Shown one piece after another: positions 11,813 through 19,307 of a DNA stretch of 64,000 bases. A program made the translations under genes and the position numbers. Within the stretch, counting starts at the first letter, position 1; every line of letters begins with the position of its first letter. The DNA comes from Eledone cirrhosa (taxonomy: Eukaryota > Mollusca > Cephalopoda > Octopoda > Eledonidae). The stretch covers positions 185,791,827 through 185,855,826 of the forward strand of contig OZ024743.1 of NCBI GenBank assembly GCA_964016885.1, read 5' to 3'. The notes under the pieces were generated by a model. It saw nothing but the letters and a program-made list of their open reading frames with translations. It was not told the origin of the DNA and did no database searches.

Positions 11813-13214
11813 CATTCATCATCATCATTTCATTTTACGTCCGCTTTTCCCTGCTTACAAGGGTGGGACGGGTCTTATTCAGCACAGCATCTCTCCACTC
11901 GCCACGGTCCCTCGTCATCTCCACCGTGAGCTTCAATGATCTAAGGTCCGTTCTCACCACCTCCGCCCATGTTTTTCGTGGTCTACCTCTACCATGTCTT
12001 CCTTCAACAGGCATTTCCTGGCACTTCTTCACCCATCGGTCATCCTCCATGCGCATCACATGTCCATACCACCTCAGTCTCCTCTCCCGTACACTACATT
12101 CTATCCCTCTCAGACACAGTTTCTCTCTCAACACATTTATGCTGGGTCGTTCATGCACATTTACACTGCACATCCAACGGAGCATGCTTGCCTCATTTCT
12201 CTCCAGCCGTTGCATATCCTCTGCAATTGCTGCCCATGTCTCACTACCATGCAGCATCGCGCTCCTCACACAGGCATCATACAACCGGCCTTTCGTACGC
12301 AGGGAGAAACCCTTCTTCGTCAACAGAGGAAGCAGCTCCCTAAACTTCTTCCAACCCGTCCTTATTCTAGATACTATGGCCTCGGAACACCCTCCTCCCA
12401 TGCTAATCTGATCTCCTAGGTAGCGGAAGCTATCCACCACTTCTATAGCGCCCTCTTGCATTTGAAAAATGTGTCTATCAGTGCGACTTCTTCCGTCTAA
12501 TTTCCCTGTACATCTACTGCATACATATTTCTCCCTACCTGTTAGTTTGCCTGCTATCCCGCTACATCTCTTGTGTACCCAGGATCTGCATTGTGTGCAT
12601 TTTATAGAATTTATGCCAGTTCCTTTTCTGCATATCGAACATGGCCATTTCCTTGACGGAATCAGGGTTTTGTCCTCTTTTCTACTCATCAACACTTTTG
12701 TCTTAGCTAGATTTACTCTCAGTCCTCTTGCTTCCAACTGCTGTTTCCATAGCCAGAATTTATTCTCTAGCTCCTCTACTGATTCTGCTATAAGAACCAG
12801 ATCGTCAGCATAGAGCAGTTCCCATGGACAGCCAGTCTTAAACTCCTCTGTTATGGCTTGGAGGACTATAATGAACAAGAGCGGGCTGAGGACCGAACCC
12901 TGATGTACTACTTGTATCTGGAATTCCTCACTAAACTCCATTCCTACCCTGACTTTACTGAGAGTACCTCTGTACAAAGTTTGCACTGTCCTCACAAGCC
13001 ATTCCTCAACACCTAGCTTCCTTAGGGACCACCAGATGACAGATCGGGGTACCCTATCAAAGGCCTTCTCTAGGTCAACAAAGGCTAAGTATAGTGGCTT
13101 ATTCTTCTCCAAGAACCTCTCTTGCATTTGTCTCACCAAGAAGAGGGCATCTGTTGTACTCTTCCCAGGCACAAAACCAAACTGCATCTCATCTAGTTTG
13201 ACCCTTTCTCTAAT
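11813..13214 (-). mobile_element. LINE-B copy 1, 5'-truncated, inserted in the satellite
   Basis: The minus-strand element lacks its endonuclease and begins abruptly inside the RT domain at about 13214, next to satellite. The 3' end (11870 down to about 11813) has the tail CCCACCCTTGTAAGCAGGG then GGACGTAAAATG and (ATG)n. This tail is nearly identical to that of the SINE at 13323-13664. Confidence 0.85.
11835..13214 (-). CDS. LINE-B reverse transcriptase with PHD-type finger, partial
   Basis: An uninterrupted frame of about 460 element codons (the frame runs on into satellite to 13265, adding a spurious N-terminus). In order: GFVPGKSTTDAL, AFVDLEKAFDRVP, HQGSVLSPLLF and the catalytic YADD of the RT; then a Cys4-His-Cys3 pattern (CSIC, CTQC, WVHKRC, CSRC) that fits a PHD-type finger; then a C-terminal segment with SFRYLGDQIS and [11 protein letters not shown], typical of RTE-like LINE proteins. 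It lacks the endonuclease and so is unlikely to be autonomous. The clade assignment is tentative. Confidence 0.8.
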   Translation of the reverse strand: MRERVKLDEMQFGFVPGKSTTDALFLVRQMQERFLEKNKPLYLAFVDLEKAFDRVPRSVIWWSLRKLGVEEWLVRTVQTLYRGTLSKVRVGMEFSEEFQIQVVHQGSVLSPLLFIIVLQAITEEFKTGCPWELLYADDLVLIAESVEELENKFWLWKQQLEARGLRVNLAKTKVLMSRKEDKTLIPSRKWPCSICRKGTGINSIKCTQCRSWVHKRCSGIAGKLTGREKYVCSRCTGKLDGRSRTDRHIFQMQEGAIEVVDSFRYLGDQISMGGGCSEAIVSRIRTGWKKFRELLPLLTKKGFSLRTKGRLYDACVRSAMLHGSETWAAIAEDMQRLERNEASMLRWMCSVNVHERPSINVLREKLCLRGIECSVRERRLRWYGHVMRMEDDRWVKKCQEMPVEGRHGRGRPRKTWAEVVRTDLRSLKLTVEMTRDRGEWRDAVLNKTRPTLVSREKRT

Positions 13215-13322
13215 ATATATATTTTCTAAATATATATATATATATATAAATCTACATGCATACATACATATATATATATATATATAAATCTACATACATA
13301 CATATATTTATATATATATCAT
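13215..13322. repeat. Satellite segment between LINE-B and SINE
   Basis: Short block of the same (TA)n and AAATCTACATACA repeat. It shows that LINE-B and the next SINE landed in one array. Confidence 0.85.
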
Positions 13323-13663
13323 TTCATCATCATCATTTCATTTTACGTCCGCTTTTTCCCTGCTTGCAAGGGTGGGACGGGAACTGATGCTGGCTTGATT
13401 TCTACAGTTGGATGCCCTTCCTAACACCAACCTCATTTACAGTGCGTGCTGGGTACTTTTTTGCCATGGCACCTCCACGACCACTTTGCAGTGGAATGAT
13501 AGGGACCCCAATCCTATCATCTCATTTCTACAGCTGAGTAAACTTGAGCAATGTGAAATAAAGTGTCTTGCTCAACGAAACAACACATCACCCGGTCTGA
13601 GAGTTGAACTCACAACCTTTCGATTGCAAGGCCAATGCTCTAACCACTAAGCCATGTGCCTCC

Positions 13664-13664
<1 letters not shown>
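13323..13664 (-). mobile_element. tRNA-derived SINE (tail shared with LINE-B)
   Basis: On the minus strand the head reads GGAGGCACATGGCTTAGTGG, with an A box (TGGCTTAGTGG) and a B-box-like GGTTGTGAGTTCAACTC, as expected for RNA polymerase III promoters of tRNA origin. A central block contains AAGACACTTTATTTCA. The 3' part ends in CCCACCCTTGCAAGCAGGG, GGACGTAAAATG and (ATG)n, matching the LINE-B tail. A near-identical copy lies at 53107-53450. Confidence 0.85.
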
Positions 13665-13735
<71 letters not shown>

Positions 13736-13745
13736 AATCTACATA

Positions 13746-13781
<36 letters not shown>

Positions 13782-13791
13782 AATCTACATA

Positions 13792-13830
<39 letters not shown>

Positions 13831-13839
13831 ATCTACATA

Positions 13840-13878
<39 letters not shown>

Positions 13879-14051
13879 ATCTACATATATTTATATATAT
13901 ATATACATATAAATCTACATCTACATATATTTATATATATATATATAAATCTACATACATACATATATACATACATATGTATGTATATAGGTATGCATTT
14001 ATACATTTGTATATATATACATGCATTTATATTTAAGTGTGTAAGGTTATA

Positions 14052-14092
<41 letters not shown>

Positions 14093-14165
14093 ACAATATA
14101 TATATTATACACACACACATATATAGATATATATATAGATATATATATATATATATATATATATG
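13665..14165. repeat. (TA)n and TA-rich satellite remnants
   Basis: Long (TA)n interspersed with ATGTAAATCTACATATATTT units, then (CATA)n and more (TA)n. This is a diverged right edge of the satellite. No gene. Confidence 0.9.
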
Positions 14166-14410
14166 CAGTGTGACAAGAAGCTTGTTTCCCAACCACATAT
14201 TTCCGGGTTCAGTCCCACTGCCCGAGCCGACCAAAGCCCTGTGAGTGGATGGAAACTAAAAGAAGCCCATCGTATATATGTATATATGTCTGTGTGTGTC
14301 TTTGCGTTTGTTTGCCCTCCCACCAATGCTTGTTGGTTTGTTGACGTCCCCGTAACTTAGCAAGGTGATGCTCCAGCATCGGCGTAGTCCAGAGACAGAA
14401 AAAAAGTAAA
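14166..14410 (+). mobile_element. tRNA-derived SINE fragment (AAGAAGCTTG family)
   Basis: Contains GACAAGAAGCTTGTTTCCC, a B box in CCGGGTTCAGTCCCACT, GCCGACCAAAGCCCTGTGAG, CCCCGTAACTTAGCAAGG and GATGCTCCAGCATCGGC. This order matches a common octopus SINE as I recall it, with internal deletions. The A-box end is truncated by the (TA)n. A 3' fragment of the same family lies at 17785-17840. Confidence 0.7.
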
Positions 14411-14411
14411 A

Positions 14412-14417
14412 TATATA

Positions 14418-14455
<38 letters not shown>

Positions 14456-14464
14456 TGTGTGTGT
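14412..14464. repeat. (GT)n microsatellite
   Basis: About 50 bp of GT dinucleotide repeat with one AT interruption. Confidence 0.9.
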
Positions 14465-14468
14465 AGAA

Positions 14469-14873
14469 GAGGGGTCTCAAACTCAAGGACACAAAAGGGC
14501 TATTACGTCCTGGAGGAGAGGCACAGTGGGCCAAACGTGATGGTGGGAGAAAATTTTCACCAGTTATAATCATTTCTACTATAGGAACAAGGCATGAAGT
14601 TTTCGGTTTAGGGTTCAGTCGATTGCATCGATCCTAGTACACAACTGGTACTTAATTCATCGACCCCAAAAGGATGAAAGGCAAAGTTGAGATCGGCGGA
14701 ATTTGAACTCAGAACGTAAAAACGGAAGAAGTACCATTAAGGATTTCGCCAGATGTGCTAACGATTCCACCAGCTTGCCGCCTTATTTTCACCAGTTATA
14801 ATGCGATATGAAATATTGGTTCTACCACGGGCCACAGATAAGTAGTTCGCGGGCCGCATGTGCGAGCCCCCTG
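14469..14873. mobile_element. hAT-like MITE split by a SINE
   Basis: The left end GAGGGGTCTCAAACTC and right end GAGCCCCCTG (inverse CAGGGGGCTC) resemble hAT terminal inverted repeats. A GGGCCGC-rich subterminal region is also typical. It is interrupted by a SINE at 14571-14784. No transposase is encoded. No convincing 8-bp duplication was seen at the outer ends. Confidence 0.6.
14571..14784 (-). mobile_element. tRNA-derived SINE (GGCGGCAAGCTGG family), perfect 18-bp TSD
   Basis: On the minus strand the head reads GGCGGCAAGCTGGTGGAATC and includes TTCTGAGTTCAAATTCCGCC (B-box region) and GGGGTCGATGAATTAAGTACC. It is flanked by identical 18-bp copies of ATTTTCACCAGTTATAAT at 14553-14570 and 14785-14802, a clear target-site duplication. 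Relatives occur at 19436, 23291-23945, 48620, 50265, 58550, 61140 and 62085. Confidence 0.85.
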
Positions 14874-14885
14874 TTGGAGATAAAT

Positions 14886-15178
14886 AGATAGATAGACGTG
14901 TACCAAACACACACACATTTCTTACTCTCTCTGTCCCTCCCTCTTTCTCTCTTCTTGTGTGTGTGTGTGTGTGTGTGGAGCGTTGTTATTTGGCGTCGTT
15001 GAAAAGAGCAGTGGCCTTTGACCTGGCAATAAAAAAACTGTAGACAAAATTCTTTCTGTACCCAAACCAAAGCACACACACACACACGTTTGTGTGTGTG
15101 TATGTATATGTGTGTCTGTGTGTGTGTGCATGCGCATCTATGTGTGTTTGTGTGTATCTATCTATGTATATATATATA
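14886..15178. repeat. (GT)n/(AC)n-rich stretch
   Basis: Several short GT and CT microsatellites around 14905-14985 and 15072-15160. The small open frames here (HTHTHTH, VCVCVCV) are repeat artefacts. Nothing else recognised. Confidence 0.8.
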
Positions 15179-15649
15179 AGGGATACAAATACTACTTTCT
15201 CACTGTCCCCAAGCATCATTCGTTGCTAAGTATTTTATTTTGCTACGAGGTATTTTATTTTGCAAGGTACTATTTTTCCCCCCGAGTTTGTGATTTCAGA
15301 GAAAGGTAAGAAATTCTTCATATTTTACATCTTTTGTATTTTGACTTTACAGTTTGAATTGTAGAATTGTTTATCCAATCAAAATATTACAAGAGCTAAC
15401 AGTGAAATATAGAATTTAAAAAAAAAGCTTTTTCAACTGAAATCAAGTCTTTGAGAACATTCAAGTCTATTTTTCAAAAATATATAATTTGAAATATTTT
15501 GCTTTTGTTTTGGACTGAAACTTTTTTTGTATTTAATTCGAATGGGTATTTTTTAAAGATCTTTTTAAAGATTCTAACATAACTTGATTTGGCCCTGCGG
15601 CATTCATATTTCTCAACTTATAAGTAAGTCCGTACAACAAGCTTCACTT
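15179..15649. other. Unassigned AT-rich sequence
   Basis: No gene or repeat recognised. It contains a tandem TATTTTATTTTGC pair near 15230-15262 and CAGAGAAAGGTAAG near 15297, which looks donor-like but has no supporting frame. It may be the 5' part of the hAT element that follows. Confidence 0.4.
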
Positions 15650-16769
15650 ATCAAAACTGTTCTAGATTACGTGAATGAATTGCGAAAACTATATAGTACA
15701 TTAGGGAAATTTAAGCAAGCGTATTTATCACAACATGATTAAGAAAATGAAGTATCGTCACCACGCTCCTTAACACCTGTGTGCCCTACTCGATGGCTAA
15801 CACGACTTTCTGCAGTCAAACCCCTTGACAATTATTTAGATGTCCCTATTTCTTTACAAGAGGCAACAAATGAGTTTGGCACCAACATTGCATCCAGAGC
15901 TAATGTTATTCTTACGTGTCACTCTCCGGGCCAATGTGTTCTTGGATTGCACGTTGTAGTTCCATTACTTCAATTCCTTGAAGGATTGAAGAAATCTTTT
16001 CAAAGTACCACCTTCAATCTAGGTAGCATGTTGCTTCTTTGAACTGTTCGACTATCATTGAGTTTCTTCAAGGACGCAACACAGAACTGTATAAAAAAAA
16101 CCCTCGATGTGAGGCAAGACTGCGCCTACCTCGCCAACATCTTCGACAAATGCAATAGCCTCATTATGGCTTTGCAGGAGGAGAAGATCACCTTGTTTAA
16201 AGCAAGGAATGCTGTGAAAATATTCCTGGCCAAATTGAAAGTCATCGAAAGGAATCTTTGTCGACGGGAATTCTATAATTTTCCTAGTGTTGCCAATGTT
16301 CAAAACATTGTGAGCGATGACCAACTCCAAATTTATACACGAGAACAACATGACAACATGAGAACGGTTTGTCGACCTTTTGCAGATGGACATCCCAATG
16401 TGGATAGCAGATCTCTTCATAGCTAACGTCGACGATTTCGACGTTAAATTTCAGGAAGAATTAATTGAACTTCAGACAGATGACATTATCAAAATTAAAT
16501 TTTCCAAAATAGGTGAACCCCTTTTTTGGATGCAAGAAGAAATTCAGCGTCGATTTCCACTCCTACATGCAGAGGCTAAGAGATTTGCTTTGCTTTTTCC
16601 TAGCTCATACTTAATCGAGAGGGGTTTGGCGTTGTTTCCAGACTGCATAGTAAGGTTCGCAACTGCTACAATGTGATTGCACGTGGAGATCTCCGGCTAC
16701 AGCTCACGAAAATCCAGCCCGACGTCAAAGAGTTAGCTAAACTCCATGAAGCTCAAGGGTCCCATTGAT
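15650..16769 (+). pseudogene. Decayed hAT transposase-like gene (ZBED5/FAM200/SCAND3-like)
   Basis: Plus-strand reading gives YVNELRKLYSTLGKFK, CPTRW (15782-), the segment SFFKDATQNCIKKTLDVRQD, then FQEELIELQTDD and the C-terminal hAT dimerisation motif PLLHAEAKRFALLFPSSYLI, ending VIARGDLRLQLTKIQPDV. These match the order in hAT-derived ZBED5/FAM200-type proteins. It is broken by an in-frame stop near 15740, another near 16040, a frameshift near 16380 and a frameshift in GGGGTTT near 16622. No BED finger was seen. It is a fossil, not an active or domesticated gene. Confidence 0.75.
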
Positions 16770-17289
16770 ACGAGGTCAAAGTAAGTCGATTTTTTATTTG
16801 TAGTTGCAGTCTGACTGGACTGGAAACCATCTACCACAATTCACTTACTCATTTGTTGTATATATTTTACCGTTTACTAATGAATATACCCTCTTACGAG
16901 ATCATGAAAACCCTCTTGCGTGGTCACAAAGCGGAGGGGACATCAAGTTAGATATCAACATTTATTCTGTCTGTTTTATTAAAGGGAAAATTGGAAAGCT
17001 TTGAAATAATACAATTGCCACTTTCTTCCAGATAAGAGCACTCTTTGGATAGACAGAGTTGCTCTTGTATAAATGTTCAAAATAGTTGGTATCGTCTGGT
17101 GGGAATATAACAAATTCAACTGGTCCTTATTCATAAAAAAGAACATTTATGCTCCTTTTTTTGAAATTTATATACTTCCTTTCAAGGAATGTATTTATAC
17201 TTTCAACTGCCTGCAATGGTATCTTTGGAATATCGTTAATCAATTTTTTAGTAATCGACTGATATCAAAATCAGTAGTATATTGAAAAA
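16770..17289. other. Unassigned sequence 3' of the hAT pseudogene
   Basis: No gene recognised. It is probably the 3' noncoding part of the hAT element, since a hAT-like end follows at 17290-17372. Confidence 0.35.
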
Positions 17290-17372
17290 TGGAAAAATAG
17301 GGTAGGGGGCGTTTCGTGATTTTGAGGTGCAAAAGGGGGCGTTTGGCCGAAATGGGTTGAGAACTTTTGGTT
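17290..17372. mobile_element. Possible hAT right end
   Basis: GGGGGCGTTTGGCCGAAATG then GGGTTGAGAACTTTTGG. The inverse (CCAAAAGTTCTCAACCC) resembles the common hAT terminus CAG-x-GGTTCTCAACC. It may close the decayed element at 15650-16769, but no matching left end was found. Confidence 0.35.
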
Positions 17373-17618
17373 TAGATGAAACAGAGAGTGAGAGAGACCT
17401 TTGTTGAAATTTGAAGAAACCAAATATATTCCTTATACCATTGATAAAATGATAGGCTATGTAGTAGTGTATAAAATAGGACAATTGAAATATAACTCAC
17501 ACAACACTTCAGTCTTATTTTCATTAAACTTCAGAGCAGAAGCATATGCTCCGCGACCACTGCAAAATAGAATTAATTTTAAAATAAATTTTAAATTATA
17601 AATTTCATAAAAGACATG

Positions 17619-17693
17619 AAAAATAATCTAATTTTAAATCATCATCATCATACATCCACTTAACGATGATGATTTAATATTAGATTATTTTTT
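17619..17693. repeat. Short inverted repeat
   Basis: Arms of about 28 bp (AAATAATCTAATTTTAAATC and its near reverse complement GATTTAATATTAGATTATTT, both extending into ATC/GAT triplets) flank about 18 bp. It could be a MITE relic or fold as a hairpin. Confidence 0.65.
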
Positions 17694-17784
17694 ATATATA
17701 ATATACACAAAAAAAATATTAATAAAAATTTCTTTTATTTGCCACAAGGGTTAACAATATTCACAATAAAAACTAAAAATGATA

Positions 17785-17840
17785 AGGGCAGTGTCCCAGC
17801 ATGGCCTCAGCTGGATGGCTGGAACAAGTAAAAGAGTAAT
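17785..17840 (+). mobile_element. SINE 3' fragment (AAGAAGCTTG family)
   Basis: GTGTCCCAGCATGGCCTCAG, GGCTGGAACAAGTAAAAGAG match the 3' end of the family seen at 14166. Confidence 0.6.
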
Positions 17841-17842
17841 GA

Positions 17843-18489
17843 TGATGGCTATGGTAATACTAGTGGACCCATGCCATCAATAATGCCAACAATAGCATTG
17901 AATGTATTTCATTTTTAGAGTCTAGGATTAGTATACCATATATACTAGGATTACTGAATATATGCACAATCATAGAAACTGGGAAATTTGAATTTTTATA
18001 AATTAATAATTAGCAGAAGAGAAACCCTATAGTTTATGTTGATTACTGACATGTGACAAAGATTAAAGGAAAAAATGATATTTTAATAATTTATTTCAAG
18101 GATATAATTACATAAATGTTTAGCATATATGTACAAATGACATACAGGGACACATATAGAGTGAGAAACCAGGACCTTGTGACTGGAATGTACATTCCTT
18201 ATAGTAGCAACATTGGTGGAGATATATATAAATATACAAAACACATATGGCATATTACTATGGTTGATCTTACATTTCCATTACACATTTTGTAATTGAT
18301 CCAGACTTTATTTTATCAACTTGAGTAGGATGAACGGTATAGCTGATCTTGACTTTAAATGGGAATTATGAAAAGGATGATTTAGGGTGGTGGGGTGGTA
18401 GTTTTTGATAGAGTACTGAATCAATTAAATTGAATGTAACCCAACCCTCAAATTAAGCAAATGTTACAAATATAGAAATAAATGTAAAC
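17843..18489. other. Unassigned AT-rich sequence
   Basis: No gene, exon or known repeat recognised. I searched it for the NPC1 exon that should follow exon 19184-19307 and found none. Confidence 0.5.
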
Positions 18490-18514
18490 AAAAAAAAAAA
18501 AAAAAAAAAAAAAT
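18488..18514 (+). repeat. Poly(A) run
   Basis: About 25 consecutive A residues after AAATAAATGTAAAC. It may be the tail of a retrocopy, but no body was identified. Confidence 0.7.
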
Positions 18515-18555
18515 CAATTATATTCAACAAGTGTTGAACACATTTTGAATTTTTG

Positions 18556-18659
18556 GAAGTATGTTAGTTTAACGTGAGCTGCTTCAACATAAGTTTTTAG
18601 ACTATTTTCATAGTCTAAAAACTTATGTTCAAGCAGCTTATTTTAAGCTAATATACTTC
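18556..18659 (+). ncRNA. 104-nt near-perfect hairpin
   Basis: Two 50-nt arms (18556-18605 and 18610-18659) with a 4-nt loop TTTC. As plus-strand RNA, 44 Watson-Crick pairs, 4 G-U wobbles and 2 mismatches form. On the minus strand the four wobbles become A-C mismatches, so the asymmetry favours a plus-strand RNA. The stem is long for a microRNA precursor; a MITE relic is the main alternative. No expression evidence. Confidence 0.45.
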
Positions 18660-18669
18660 TAAAGAGAAA

Positions 18670-18895
18670 TAGATATTGTTATACTAGCATGGGTTAGACA
18701 AGTTGTCCCATTATGAGACAAGCTAAATCAGATTACTGTGTTTTGCTCATACAGAACTGATTCGGACTTGGTTTCTATGACTGGATGCCCTTTCTAACGA
18801 TAACCACATTTACAGTGTGGACAGAACTTTTTGCCGTGACGCCTACACAACCACTTTACAGTGTGTGCTGGGTGCTTTTTGTCATGGCACCAGAT
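18670..18895 (-). mobile_element. LINE-B 3'UTR fragment
   Basis: Contains CTAGCATGGGTTAGACAAG, GGATGCCCTTTCTAACG and two CACTTTACAGTGTG-type subrepeats, in reverse orientation to the LINE-B 3'UTR at 58790-59278. Confidence 0.65.
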
Positions 18896-19019
18896 ATCTT
18901 AAATATTAATAATTAACAATAATTAAACATTAATAATTTAAGAGTGAAAATGTGATAACTCTACTGAAACCACATGTATGTTGATGATCATTTTCTCCTT
19001 CTCTAGAAAAAATTGGCTA

Positions 19020-19135
19020 GGCTAAGATTTGGAGAAGGAATATGTTCCACTAGGTTTAAAATGCTCAAGATATGCTGTATGTCATGAAGGCACCCATACA
19101 ACTTCAGGAGTTACAGGTCCATACATACACACATG
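19020..19135 (-). repeat. Unclassified dispersed repeat (family X)
   Basis: On the minus strand it reads CCTGTAACTCCTGAAG, ATGACATACAGCATATC and CATTTTAAACCTAGTGGAAC. A diverged copy lies on the plus strand at about 21265-21350. No coding content; family unknown. Confidence 0.5.
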
Positions 19136-19183
19136 TTGAGAATTGTTACAGAGATATTAGAGAGAACTAAAACTACAACTAAC

Positions 19184-19307
19184 CCTTTTGGACAATTCAC
19201 ACTGGGTATAGACTTCAAAAACCAAGGTAAATAAGTCATAAAGTCTTTAGGGTCTGGTCGTTTATCTTGCATTTTTACTTTACATGGAACGCAATCAGGA
19301 TCGACGA
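19184..19307 (-). CDS. NPC1: NPC1 exon O (C-terminal luminal domain)
   Basis: Acceptor CAG then codons giving [10 protein letters not shown] and [10 protein letters not shown], donor GG|GTTAGT. The first codon is split (G from the previous exon). This is the most 3' NPC1 exon found; no continuation is visible in the remaining 19.2 kb. Confidence 0.9.

Noticed and set aside
11863..12813. Plus-strand open frames of 114-182 codons
   Set aside because: They are antisense shadows of the LINE-B protein; the minus strand carries the RT and finger motifs. The same holds for 24367-25048, 59559-60284 and, in the other direction, 45769-46433 and 50998-51476.
13600..13664. Possible functional tRNA gene (A and B boxes)
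   Set aside because: It is the head of a SINE: the cloverleaf is not complete and a 270-bp SINE body follows directly. Similar for 48120, 48620 and 58738.
16055..16420. Minus-strand frame of 121 codons opposite the hAT fossil
   Set aside because: The plus strand matches the hAT-like protein; the minus frame is its shadow.
19060..19110. Minus-strand AFMTYSI as a candidate for the next NPC1 exon (compare the FMTYHT motif)
   Set aside because: It belongs to the family X repeat, which recurs at 21265; surrounding codons do not match NPC1 and no fitting splice sites were found.
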